64,000 bases of DNA from Whitmania pigra (taxonomy: Eukaryota > Annelida > Clitellata > Hirudinida > Haemopidae). The position numbers and the translations under genes were made by a program. The notes under the pieces were generated by a model. That model was not told where the DNA came from. It ran no database searches and saw nothing but the letters and a program-made list of their open reading frames with translations. This document shows, piece after piece, positions 12,921 to 31,600 of the stretch. The DNA is taken from NCBI GenBank assembly GCA_021613335.1, contig JAJTWR010000428.1, positions 498,606-562,605 on the forward strand, written 5' to 3'. Every line of letters begins with the position of its first letter. Position 1 is the stretch's first letter.

Positions 12921-13285
12921 CAGGGTCGGACTGGCTTAAAAAACCGGCCCGGGAAATTTTATTTAACTCCTAGTTTGATCAACTTAAACATAAGAAACAC
13001 TAGAGTATAAAATTTCTATTCACTATTAACTATTATAACAGCTTTTTATCGTTTCACTGGTCAATGATTTCATTGTTATTGATTCTTGGAAAAGAGTCTT
13101 TCTCACAAGACATCAGCATGAATGATCTTGATGAAAACGACCTCTCACAAGCAACTTGTGATGAGGATAATGTCAACACAAATTTGTAAGCCAGATACAA
13201 ATAATATAAATACAATAATATATACGAATAAGCAAGACTATGCAAATTAAACTTCTGGAGAACAATAATAACAACAAACAATACT
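12921..13285 (-). pseudogene. hAT transposase C-terminus and 3' terminal repeat
   Basis: The end at 12921 reads CAGGGTCGGACTGGC, a hAT-like terminal repeat. From about 13180 to 13054 on the minus strand the translation gives VACERSFS, then SFMLMSCEKD, then IDQ. This is the hAT dimerisation region with its middle part deleted. It is nested in the foldback element, and its other end was lost or disrupted where the LINE begins near 13288. Confidence 0.7.
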
Positions 13286-13287
13286 CA

Positions 13288-14527
13288 AAATGTTAAACTG
13301 GTTCATTGATTATTTAGCTAGTAGAAAGCAAAGGGTTGTTTGTAATAACACAAACTCTGAAGATCTCATTGTAAACTATGGCGTACCTCAAGGATCTATT
13401 TTAGGTCTACTTCTTTTTCTTGTGTATATGAATGATTTCAATTGTACATCCAATTTGTTTAAGGCATTATTGTATGCTGATGACATCGCTGTTTATACTT
13501 CCGGTGACAACATCAATAACCTTATTCAATATTTAAATAAGGAACTTCATAACATCAATAACTGGATTATTGCTAATCGACTTACACTTAACATTTCATT
13601 ATATTTCATTCTCCAAAAAAGGCCATACTTTGTAACTCTCCTACTTCCATAAATAATATTGATCTTGTAAGGGTCACTAGCTTTCGTTATCTTGGTGTTA
13701 TACTTGATGAACATCTATCCTGGCATGCACACATAAAATATATACAGGGTCGAATAGCAAGGAATATTGGTATCATTGCCAGAATCCGTCCTTTCGTAAA
13801 TACCAAGACAGCATTATTATTATATTTTTCTCTTATTTATCCATATCTCACTTACTGTAATATTGTATGGGCATCTACTTATCACACTCGTTTAAACCAA
13901 CTACATATTCTACAAAAGCGTATCATCCGTATAATATTCTCACTGCCAATTTCATCTCATACAGATTTGACTTTTATGAATAACAATTTATTAACTCTTC
14001 AACAAATACATAGTCTTCAAACTGCTCTATTTATGTTCTCTTATAATAAGAATGCCCTTCCAGATAAATTTGTAGGTCTTATGCCTGAAAGTGTCAACTA
14101 CACTAAACCTTCACACTCCCTCCGTCATACCCATGAATATAGTCCATCTTTTGCCAAAACCACCCTCAAGCTCTTTTCAATAACATGTTACGGACCTAGA
14201 CTATACAACACCATTCCTTCATCTATCAAAAATCATACACAGACTGGACCATTCATACTATTATATTTATTATTTAAATTGTCCTACAAATTGTACTTAG
14301 TTCGTGGTATTCTATATTAACTGTTTATTTGACGGGTTTATTATTCGTTTTCTTAATTAACTGATATTTCAGTGTCAGCTTGCTAGCGGAAGCTTGTGTT
14401 TCCTTAAAGTTGATCCATGAGTTCTTTATTAATCCGTACATTGGTGTCTCTTTTGTTTGATTTGTTTTGTTCATTTTGATGATCAATAAAATTGCTCAAA
14501 AAAAAAAAAAAAAAAAAAAAAAAAAAC
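13288..14527 (+). mobile_element. 5'-truncated jockey-like LINE with poly(A) tail
   Basis: The translation shows a reverse transcriptase: YGVPQGSILG, then LLYADDIAVYTS with the catalytic YADD, then the C-terminal region (RIARNIGIIARIRPFVN, LIYPYLTYCNIVWAST and LQKRIIRIIF). The frame is interrupted near 13650 and again before 13967, so the copy is dead. It ends in a run of about 28 A at 14499-14526. The tail and protein differ from the (ATT)n-tailed LINE family elsewhere in the window. It sits inside foldback copy 1. Confidence 0.85.
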
Positions 14528-14921
14528 GGTCAAAGCATTCAAGCCACTAATTTCGAATTAAATTTTGATTCAGTTTCACAACATTTTTTAAAAATACTTT
14601 GACATGGAGTTATCGTGGGGCTATAATGACGGGCTATTTTTTCGCCGGGCTATTTTGTCGCCGGGTTGTTTTGTCCTGGGCTATTTTGTCGCCGGGCTAT
14701 TTTGTCGGGGCTATTTTGACGGGGCCATTTTCACGGGGCTATTTTGTCTTGGGCTATTTTGACGCCGGGCTGTTTCGACGGGGCTGTTTTGTCGGGGCGG
14801 TTTTGTCGGGGCTGTTTTGTCTTGAGCTATTTTGACGCCGGGCTATTTTGACGGGGCTGTTTTGTCGGGGCTATTCTGTCGCCGGGCTGTTATGATGGGT
14901 CACCCTTACAAAGACCCAACA

Positions 14922-15394
14922 ATAACAAATGATGCATCTACCATACAAAGCAATATTAGCAATATTAGATCCTAAATAGCCCATTTTTTTAGATTGAAGG
15001 GTTCAACATCAGTAAACTGCTGCTCGATAAATAAAATCAATATTAAATGATTCAGTTTGAGCACACATGTTTTGGACCTCTTGTAAAAAGGCAAATTTTA
15101 AGTTTAAATTTCCTTAATTAATGTGTTTGCTTTGATGCTTGTTAACACATTTGTTACATCAATTTCAAATTCAAGTAAAATGAAAATAAATATTTCTATT
15201 GAATTGAACCAAATGCTAAACTCTTAAATATCATATAGATATCATAAAGATTAATAAAAGAAATTGGAAAATTAGTTAAAGCCTTTAGTCCCTTTGTTTA
15301 AGAAATAGCGAGTAATCGAAATAGTCAAATCTAAATAAAACCAAACAAAATAATTGTTTCAGAAATTACAAAATCAACGTTTATCGCCGTAAAT
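14922..15394. other. Intergenic, 3' flank of gene C
   Basis: AT-rich sequence between the LTR end and the gene C stop codon. No gene, repeat or RNA was recognised. Confidence 0.5.
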
Positions 15395-18300
15395 TCAGTT
15401 GTAAAACTCGAGTATTTCTTTCCTGTACAACTGGTTGATGGCATTTCTCTTCAATTTCATCATGCCAGCTTAATGAAAATAAATGTAATATTATTAAACA
15501 TCTTGCTTAATGATTAATTTCTTAATTAGTTAAAAATAGTTCATTAAAATAAGATAAAAAACGAATATTTGTGAAAGTCATAATATTTTTGCCCGAGTAA
15601 TTAGTAAGATATTATTTTATACATTATTATAATCCTATTTAACTTATTATGAAATTGTCTACTAAATCTACCAAGTTCTCCTCCAGTTACGGAAAAATCT
15701 CTCGGAATTATTTTCCATTTGTGAATCATCTCCCACTCTGCCAGTGCCCGATCATTGGTTTTGTCGATCACTTTCTGAATTTCTTCTGCAATAGCGCCAT
15801 CCTTTAAACTGGCTAAGTCTGATAATTTCCTGTTAAATAAAGTATGTTTTAATAAAACAATATTGTTTAAATGATGTTATAAAAACATCTCTCATTATTA
15901 AGTTACTGGATGCCACTAAGAAATGTGGAGCAAAAATGCTTTGTCAAGAATAAAAGTTCAACCGACTCTGTATTTACACCGAGATTACGACACCAGTCCA
16001 AAGCTTCTTGATCAAGAAAATCTGTTGTCTCACCGCTTTCTGGATCAACCTTTGTCTAAAACGAAAGTTATAGGAATGTACCAAGCCTTTTTAAGGCTTT
16101 ATATAATGACTTTTATATAAGTTATTTTATCATTTTAATAATAATTTTATTTATCTAAGAAACCTTAAAAACAAGGAGGACGTTTAGAAAAGCCTTGTCT
16201 TCGCCCACAACAACGCAATGACTGAGACAAGGCATCTGCTCCAATATCATCTTTTCTATCGGCAGAGGAAAGATTGTTCGATTGTCACTTTGAATTATTA
16301 CATCTAAAATTGTAATTTACTCAGTGTTAATAATTTTATTATGAAAAGTCACAAATATCAAATAAATATTTTTTACCATCTACACGTCCAACGAGAGTCA
16401 GCATACCATTTTCATCCAACTTTCCCATATCCGAAGTATGGAACCACATTTCCTCGTCAAAAACTTTCTTGTTTAACTGCTCATTACTTAAATATCCCAT
16501 GAATATATTTCGACCATATAAACAAATCTTTAGAAAATGCAAAAAACATTTTGTTATTTTTAGAATGTTTCTTTAGTTTTATGCAGAGCAAATCATTGTA
16601 AATGTTACAAACTTCAGTATTTTCCCCACAAAAAGTTGGTTTAAATTTCAAAGGAATTCTTGGAATTACATGTCCAGCGCTGTTAACATTGATGCTGGAT
16701 GTCAAGTTTGTTGTAATGCATCCTATATGGCAATGTGGATAACTGATTGCAAAATGTCAAAATCAACTTTTAACTTTTCTAACCTGTTTCAGTCATGGCA
16801 TACAACTGCACCAGAGGAATTCCTAGTGACAGAAAGAATTCATAAACCTCTTGTTTACATGTCTTTCCACCTACACTAGCGAAACGGCATCGGTCTAAAC
16901 CTATGCAAGATGCCAACTTTTTCAGGCCGTTCACCGGCTTGGACTTGTTTATTTCATTATTCCTAAATAGAAATTGAATTGTAAATAATATGAAAAACAA
17001 TAATATGGTAATTAACAGAGGCCTTAGATAATAATTTTGGCATCTGACCTTCTATAATTGATGTGCTTAAAAATTATTTTGCGTATCTTAAAATAAATTT
17101 AAACAATAAAATAACAATAAAAATCAAAAATCAAAATCTAAACTGATTTATCCATTTTATTCCACAGATTAGTTTAGTCTCATTCATCTCAATATTTAAG
17201 CATTTTCGATTTTATTGCTATATAATACTGTTTATTCTTTCCAAAACTTCGAGATACCATTTTACTTTTGATTTCATTCATAATAAATGCAATAATCTAG
17301 AATTGCTTATTACGAGTTTTAAATCTTCATGCTCCTCCATTCAGTAAGATTGTCAAAAAAAAAAACTCAATGCTCACCCCACTTTTAACTTTTGTTGATT
17401 ATCTTTCACAGACCAGGATAGATTATACTCCTTGATGATGCTTTTGCATTCTTCTGTGTCCAGAAATGAGTTCATGATCAATTCGTAAATATAGGGAAAT
17501 CCAACAAAGATGGTTGGTCTGGCTCTTTTTAAAGTTTCAATTAACATTCTCTGAAACAAGCAATTCTTAAATTATCGGGTGGGATGTTTTAATTGGTATA
17601 ATAATATACCAATATGCAATGATGACACAATGATATTACAATAATTGTTTAATCATTAACTAACTGTTATTAAATGATTTCTACAAATCTACACTAAAGT
17701 CAAGTCTTAAGTTTTTATTCCTAACCTCCAAACCAACTCGCTTGACAAAGTACACAGTACCCCTGTTGCACAACAAAGGCCAATATATATCCACAGCGAT
17801 TGCCGTGAAGGCATAAAGATCATGAAAAGAAATCATTACATCAGGAGGATATGTTTTCTTTTCGTTGATGAAATTTATAAAATTCTTCATTGCCCAAAGC
17901 ATCTGAAGTCAATTCTTACAACTTAAGCAATGTTGAAAAGTTTAAACTTAATATGTGTACACCTCAATGAATGCATAATGTACTTACACTGTCATGACTG
18001 TGCATGATCCACTTTGGTTTCCCAGTTGTACCTGCCTAAAACAACAACATAACAAGCGAAGATAATATACATCATCACACGTATTTACTAGAAAGTCGAG
18101 ACTTACACTAGTTATGAGGGAGCAGCACTTGTTTGGTGCTATGTTCATGATTCTCCTCTTAAGTTCATCTTCACAATCGTCAACATTAATAATAATAATA
18201 ATAATAGTTTATTTCTATGGCGCCTTGTGCGTAGCGTCAGAGGCGCCTTGATTCTTCAAGGAACTTTTTGAAGAGATGGGTCTTCAGCTGGCGCTTGAAG

Positions 18301-20558
18301 AGCTCGAGCGTGGGCTGAGACCGGGTGATGGGGGGCAGGCTATTCCAGACGGCGGGCGAGGCATGAGAGAAGCCTCGGTTGACGATGGATGATATATGGA
18401 CAGGTTGATGGAGATGAATTATAGAAGATGAGCGGAGGCGATCGGGGATGTGACGGTGGCGAATGAGATGATGGAGATAAGGGGGGTTGAATGTGGTTAA
18501 TGTTCGATAAGTGAGCAGAGATATTTTGTAGATGATGCGAAGATGGATGGGTAGCCAATGCAGTTGTGTCAGGGCCTCGGAGCTGGTGAGATAGGGATTA
18601 AGAAGAACAAGTTTGGCTAACTTGTTTTGAATGCGCTGAAAGGAGAGGGTAAGAGAGGCTGGAGCGCCATACAGGAGGGAGTTGCAGTAGTCAAGGCGGG
18701 AGAGGACCAGGCAGCGGGCGAGAGCAGCAGTCATGTCAACCGAGAGGAGTGGGCGGATGTGTCGTATAGCCCAGATGAGATGATTGCAAGATTTTGCTAT
18801 GGAGGAGGCATGCTGTTTAAAGCTGAGATGGGAATCAAAAGTAACGCCGAGAAGTTTTAGAGTAGAAGAAGAAGGGAGAAGGGTGCCAGCGATAGTAATT
18901 GAAGATGGAGGGGATAGGTTTCTCAGTTGAAGAGGAGTGCCGATGAACATTATTTCGGACTTTTGAGGGTTGAGTTGAAGGAAGTTTACGAGGTGCCAGT
19001 CGTTAATGGCGTCTGTGCACCTTCGCAGATTGTCTAATTGAGCAGAGACGTTGTCGCTGGAGAGGACAGAGTAGAGACTCGTGTCATCCGCGTATTGGTG
19101 GAAGGACACGTCAAAAGTTTTAACGATGTCAGACAGGGGTGAAGTGTAGGTTGTGAAAAGTAGGGGTCCCAGGACGGAGCCCTGGGGGACTCCAGCAAGG
19201 AGATCAACAGAAGAGGAAGTATGGCAGTATGACATTCATGTTCATAATTTCACTCCACTGATTTTTAAGACAAAATTAAAATAATATAAAGATTTTCTTA
19301 TGTAATTTCAATTATTTTAATTAGTTTTTAAGGTCTTGTGGAATGATTTTATATACTGCATTTCAAAGATAAAATTTGGCCTTACAAGTACTCCAATTAT
19401 TATGTTTATTAAATATTAATTATAAAATGAAACCAACAATTTTTGTTAGCTATATCTTTGTAATAATGATAAATAGTGCTTACCGAATAAATCTTTCTAG
19501 AACCTTCTTTTGGCTGTCCTTTATAGTGAATTATTGCTTTGAGGTTTGGCAAGCCGTCCGCCATTTCCAGAACACCTTGCAGTAGGTCATCATCTCCAAC
19601 GATCATTATGTTACATTTCGCATCGACTGCTAAATGTGCGACAAATTTTCCAAAACCATTATAAGAGAAGCCAGCTGTAACACCGCTGAATTTACAAATA
19701 TTTTGAAACTATTTAATTATCTGACTATTGTTTACTAGTTTTCTATGAAATGTATACGTTTGTTTGCATTAAAATAAATTAAATGTATTAAAATAACATT
19801 GAATTAATTAATGTAATACGTAATTACAATACATATGAAAAGAACTCTTTGAAAAGGAAAATTTGTGATAACTTTCCAATTTACCCAGCAAATATTGCAC
19901 CAAAGTAAGAAATAAACCACTGAGGCGAATTGAAACCAACTATTCCAACTCCATGAGAACTTTCAAGTCCGAGCTTTTTCAGAATTATAATTGTTTATGT
20001 AAAAGATACTGCAAAAACTGTAGCTTAAATTTTCGTTTAAAATCGTTATTACTATTATGTTAATGTTAATAATTTTCAAAAACTAGATTTAGTATTATTA
20101 ATGATTTGATTTATAAAAAATATACCAATTATAAACCTTGATAAATGCCTTGGCAACATGGATGACGGATTCGGAATATCTTTTGTAAGTGTAAATATCT
20201 TCAGCGTCACTGTTCGAGTCCACTGGAAATTGATTTTATTCCAAATAAATGATATACCACAAATGAATAAATCTAATGTAAGAAATATCTTTTCGCTTCA
20301 CACACCAAGAGCAATCCTGTCAGGATACTTTTCAGCAACCTCCTTGAATGCAGTCACAACGGATATTGGAGGATCAGAAGCAATCTCTGCATCGTTTGCT
20401 CTCAACTTGACCGCTTGATCGAGTTTCCATGCTACGTGAGAAGTAGATGGCAAAAGCTGGTCTGGTCCTATTGCAAGTATTTATTCGAAAATATTTGAAT
20501 TTGAGTACACAATTAACATAAGCCTTTCAAAACCTTGATGCTGTGTTGAGTCAGTCAT
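15395..20558 (-). pseudogene. Gene C: ACSBG-like synthetase with a LINE inside exon 6
   Basis: All 16 exons are present: 20534-20558, 20306-20467, 20137-20222, 19885-19973, 19484-19685, 18107-19257 (interrupted), 17988-18035, 17726-17902, 17378-17550, 16784-16962, 16613-16722, 16377-16527, 16164-16303, 15967-16055, 15672-15829, 15395-15468. Without the insertion they join to 1965 nt and 654 residues (MTDSTQHQG to EFYN, TGA), like gene B. A LINE occupies 18188-19231 in exon 6 and introduces a stop 17 codons into the exon. No other frameshift or stop was found, so the damage looks recent. Substitutions include SGTTG to AGTTG and NGGTVYF to NRGTVYF. Exon 11 has an unusual donor (GTTTGT). An allele without the LINE would be an intact gene. 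Confidence 0.9.
18188..19231 (-). mobile_element. 5'-truncated CR1/L2-like LINE inserted in exon 6 of gene C
   Basis: A single open frame of about 332 codons (19235-18237) carries GVPQGSVLGPLLF, QYADDTSLYS and the full C-terminal region without a stop. The 3' end has GGCGCC...GGCGCC stem-loop sequence and an (ATT)n tail. ACATT occurs on both sides (18183-18187 and 19232-19236), a 5-bp target duplication. The open frame and clean ends indicate a younger insertion than the copies at 3327, 35376 and 56271. Insertion is in the same orientation as the host gene. Confidence 0.92.
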
Positions 20559-20707
20559 TTCAAAATGTGCTTCAAAATTTCTCTGATCCTTTGACTCAAA
20601 TATCTTAGTAACATTTTCAGCTTGTCATAACCACGTGCTCATTTTAAGAGATGCAATGACAGCAATAAGTTATTGCTAACACAATTTTTATTTTTAGGTC
20701 AATCGAT

Positions 20708-20885
20708 GTGGCCTTGAGTTTTTGTAACACTTTTTTAAAAGATGATCATAACTTGAAAGTTGTCAAGTTTGAAGATATAATTATTAATATTATTATTCAT
20801 TGTTTTAAAGATGATCGTAACTTAAAGGTTGTCAAGTTTAAAGATATAATTATTATTAATTATTATTCATTGTTAATTAGTTATA
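20708..20885. repeat. Two tandem ~72-bp repeats between C and D
   Basis: A unit containing AAAGATGATCATAACTTGAA, GTTGTCAAGTTTGAAGATA and TTATTATTCATTGTT is repeated with few changes. It lies in the roughly 380-bp gap between the start of gene C and the stop codon of gene D, so it could touch the promoter of C or the 3' UTR of D. Confidence 0.75.
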
Positions 20886-20940
20886 GCGAAGTGCTTCAAC
20901 CAAATTGCAATTTCAATGAAAAACAGCTTTAACTTCGAGT

Positions 20941-27551
<6,611 letters not shown>

Positions 27552-28612
27552 GTTGTCGTTTGTGCGCTTTTCCTCTAGGTGATCAGATTACAGTAAATGC
27601 AAAATAGTGTAAACTGTATTGATCTTATTTAAATAAAAAAAGCTAGTATCGGCCCTCTCGTGAAAAGTACTTTTTTGGTGAGAGGCAACTATTTAAATGA
27701 CAGTTTGCGACAACGCATGTTGCCTTGTAAAATAAGAGTTCAAACATCACAATCTTGATGTGAATATTTATATCATCATATTATAATACATAATATCCTA
27801 TAATATAATAATAAAGCGAGTAATAACATAGTAGATATAATAATAAAGTAGAAAATAATATTGTTAAATATAATAATAAAATGAGAAATAGTTATAGTAA
27901 ATAAAATGCTATTCTCTGAAACTGAAACTAAAAACAATTTTTCAGGTTTTTACAAAAATCATTACAAGAAAATAAATGCCCAACCATTCACGCTTAACTT
28001 GTACGTTGAAAATAGAGATGTTATTGATTTTTGTTTTGAGTACAAATTTGACTTGTGGATGTCAATACTTTTGTTGCAATGTGTTAATCTCTCTCGAGTT
28101 TAGACAAATGTAAAAATATAAAATATTAACTTGCAGCTGAGACGCTGAACAATGCTTTAATCAATATTGGCGTCAGTTTTAACGTTATACTCCATTAACT
28201 TAAACAAAAGTAAAGAAATGTCTTTACTGTATTTTGCCGGAAAAATTAAATTATTTGATTTTATTTGATAATTAGATCATGTTGTAAAGGTTTATTCTTG
28301 TAATGTTATTCAATATATATTTTGTTTTAAAAAATCCAAATAATCTTGTAGTCTTTTTAAGCTCTTCTGCTATTCGACTGAACAATAAAATATTATAATA
28401 TAAACTTATTTACTTAAACTTAATTAATACCATAATTACAGAAAATGGTACTTTAATATTGCTAACAATAAACGCATACGAAATAAGTATAAACAACAAT
28501 GCAATAATATAATGTTATAATGAAGTTATCATAAATGACGATAATTATGTTAATGAATATGATGTATTATAACAATTAGACTAATTATAACTATTATAAA
28601 CTGATAAACGAG
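27552..28612. other. Intergenic between D and E
   Basis: Very AT-rich sequence with short ATA/AATA repeats near 27780-27900. It contains the 5' flank of gene D and the 3' flank of gene E. No gene or element was recognised. Confidence 0.5.
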
Positions 28613-31600
28613 TTACTGATAAAAAGCATCAATTTCTTTTTTGTACAGCTGATACACCGCCTGTCTTTTCAGTTTATGCTGCACTCCTATTGATAACGAA
28701 AAGTAATTAATTAATTCAAAATATTATTCTGATTGTTGAGACAAATTTTCTGGCACCCCGTCATAACAGCCCGGCGACAAAATAGCCCCGACCAAATAGC
28801 CCCGTCAAAACAGCCCCGACAAAATAGCCCCGTCAATATAGCCCGGTGACAAAATAGCCCCGTCAAAACAGTCCCGTAAAAATAGCGGTAGAATTGGTTC
28901 TTTGTTGATTTGTTACATGTCCACACGACGTGATGATAAGGTGAGGATAATTTATATTAAATACCAACTTGTAAAGTCTATGTAAAGTGAGGAAGTAGCC
29001 GGAATCCTAATAATATTTTAGACGATAAATCTTAAAACCACCAACTTCGAATTAAATTTGGAACCAGTTATCGGTTAATGTACTCAATTTACAAAATATT
29101 TTTTTTAATACATTGATGGGGCTGTTTTGACGGGGCTATTTTGTCTTGGGCTATTTTGACGGGGCTGTTTTGACGGGATTTGTTCGTCCTGGGCTATTTT
29201 GTCACCGGGTTGTATTGACGGGGCTGTTTTGTCGGGGCTGTTTTGTCGGGACTATTTTGTCACCGGGCTGTTATGACGGGTCACCAAATTTTCTATGTAA
29301 AACAAAAATAATGTATTGTACCCAATTCTCCAGATTTAGTAGAAAAGTCTCTAGGCAGAATGGTCCATTTCTTTATCCATTCTTTGTCTGACGATGCCTC
29401 TGCATTTGTTCTGTCAATTACTTTTTGAATTGCCTCTGCAATTCTGGGATCCTTGGAGTTGATTAAGTCAGATAATGTCCTTGCAAAAATGTAGAGAAAA
29501 AAACAAATAATACAAAAATTACGAAAATGTGAAATGTAAAACTTTTATTTTATTGTTAAAAGTGTTTCTGATTAAATAAATGTAGAAACTGTAGTTCTAA
29601 ACTCAGCATTGACTCCTAGATTACGGCACCAGTCCAGAGCTACTTGGTCAAGATAATCCGTTGGGCAACCGCTTGCTTTATCCAATCTCGTCTGAAATTA
29701 AATAGATTTTGGAGCCAATTCTTAATAAAACATTATTTCTTAATATCAAATTCCTATTTGTATGTAAATAGAACCACAAAAAGACAAATATTTGATAAAT
29801 ATTTTGTTGGCCTATTAAAAAAAAAAACAAAACAACAACTTTGAAGACCAGGAGTGCACCCATGAAATGTCTGCCATCTCCTACGACAACACAATGGCTG
29901 AGACAGGGCATCTGATCAAGGATTCTTTTTTCTATCGGCAAAGGAAGAACTTTTCGAGCGTCATCTCTAATTATGAGATCTGTTGAGACAAATTTTGACT
30001 GTTTAATATAATATGTTTTTTTTTTATTAAACTGTTTAACACAATAATTTCACTTATGAAGTTGTGGAACTAATCAAGTAAAAATATAAATACATAGCAA
30101 AACTGAATGTCATTATTATCAGTAAATGCATCTTATTAAAATAATTTAGCAAACTTCCATTGTAAAGTTACCAATGCAACGGCTCTTGATTGTCAAGAAA
30201 CCTTCTTCATCTATGCTGACCAAATCACATGAATAACAATTGTATTTCTCGTCAAAAGATTCTTTGCTTTTTGCTTCTTGGTTGAGGTACCCCATGAACA
30301 CAGTTCGACCGTTTATAAGTAACTTAAAATAAATGCAATTTCTCATTGAAGCAAAATATCGTTTTACTAACTAAAGTTTATTTTTTCGTCAATATGCAGC
30401 GATTGATGAGAAATGTTTGGAAAAAATTGGATCTGTTTAGTTAATTTAATCGTACAATTTATTTAACTTAGCTATTGAACGTTTTACATTTTTAGTGAAC
30501 ATTTAATCTAGCAATTTTCTAAATCACAAAATAAAAATACAAAATTACCTTATTCTCCCATTCAGAATCCGTTTGGAATTTCACCTCAATTCCATTGACA
30601 ACTCGACCAATGCTACCGATTCTGAAGTCAGATAATACATTTGTAGTAACAAATCCTGCAATTAAAAAATTAATTTCCTTTGACATTAATATAGAACTAA
30701 TGCTAAATTTCTGATAAAGTACTAAACTTGAATTAAATGTTAAGAATAATTAAACAATTAAGATTTCTTTTTTCATTTATTATTAATTAAACAAACATAT
30801 TTGTCATATTTGTTGTTGTATATATAGCTAACCACATTCTGTAGATCCGTAACATTCCATTAGTGGAATGTTAATACGAATGAAGAACTCCAAAACAGTC
30901 TTTTTTGAGGGAGATGAACCAACACTAGCAAACCTGCATCTGTCCAATCCCATTTTTGCTGCCATCTTTTTCAAAATCAGACGCCTGGCTAGATTTGGCG
31001 GAATCTTACGACTACTGTTAAGAAAAATTAATGATAATCAATTCATACTAATGATTTTAAGCATAATAATGATGGGAAATTTAAATAAAGTGTAAAACTT
31101 TGCATACTCGGTCCTTGAAAACTTGATTTTGTTAGGGTTTCTTGTTTTCGCCCAAGACAAAACTTTTTTATCCAGTATGTTCCGGTTTTTGATGCTCCCA
31201 AGAAACTGTACCATGAGAGTTTCCCAAAACATTGGATTTCCAAATATGAAGGTAGGTCTTACTTCTTTCAAGGTTTGCATCGATGTCAGCTGAATGAATT
31301 TTACAACTTTACTTTAATTTTGTATAATTTGATTTTTTCAAACATATCACTCTGTTTGATTTTTCATTTAACCTCCGCTACCTCGTTTTCGGTTTTAAAA
31401 ATGTGCACCGTTCCACCCTTGCACAAAATCGGCCAATAAAAGTCTGAAACTGTGGACGTTATGTGGTTCATCGGCCTATTTGAGAGGATGATATCGGGTG
31501 GAAACTCTTGCCCTTCATTTATGAAATTCATGAGTGATCTTGTTCCAAAAATTAGCTGAAATAGTGTTTCAATTTTTATAATTAACTGAAATTTGTCGTG

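Larger units (their letters stand above)
12629..14904. mobile_element. Foldback-type element, copy 1, with minisatellite arms
   Basis: The left arm (12629 to about 12916) starts GGCACCCCGTCATAACAG and consists of a 14-bp unit of the form AGCCCCGACAAAAT/AGCCCCGTCAAAAC, with occasional 16-bp CCCGGCGAC variants. The right arm (about 14610-14904) is the inverted counterpart and ends TGATGGGTCACC. CTTACAAAG flanks both sides (12620-12628, 14905-14913), a 9-bp target duplication. The interior holds a hAT remnant and a LINE. The stretch TTCGAATTAAATTTTGATTC just inside the right arm is shared with copy 3. No transposase is seen. A 9-bp duplication is typical of Mutator-like (MULE) transposition, which is an inference here. 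Confidence 0.85.
12404..14921 (+). mobile_element. Second, diverged LTR interrupted by a foldback element
   Basis: Starting at TATTGTGACGCCATG, this resembles the LTR at 11776 in layout: TATA box (GCATAAAAGG near 12431), polyadenylation signal (GCCAATAAAG near 12583) and the same end ACCCAACA. The foldback element at 12629-14904 is inserted just before that end. The LTR therefore consists of 12404-12628 plus the last bases at 14914-14921. ATAAC follows its end, as it precedes the first LTR, so the two may be the ends of one short element. Confidence 0.6.

Noticed and set aside
13054..13281. Cellular gene encoding the VACERSFS protein
   Set aside because: The motif and the nearby terminal repeat fit a deleted hAT transposase, and the frame lacks the rest of any protein.
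14599..14835. Open frame over the foldback arm (also 12698-12892 and 29146-29391)
   Set aside because: The repeat unit happens to lack stops. The Gly/Leu/Phe/Cys repeat protein has no support beyond the minisatellite.
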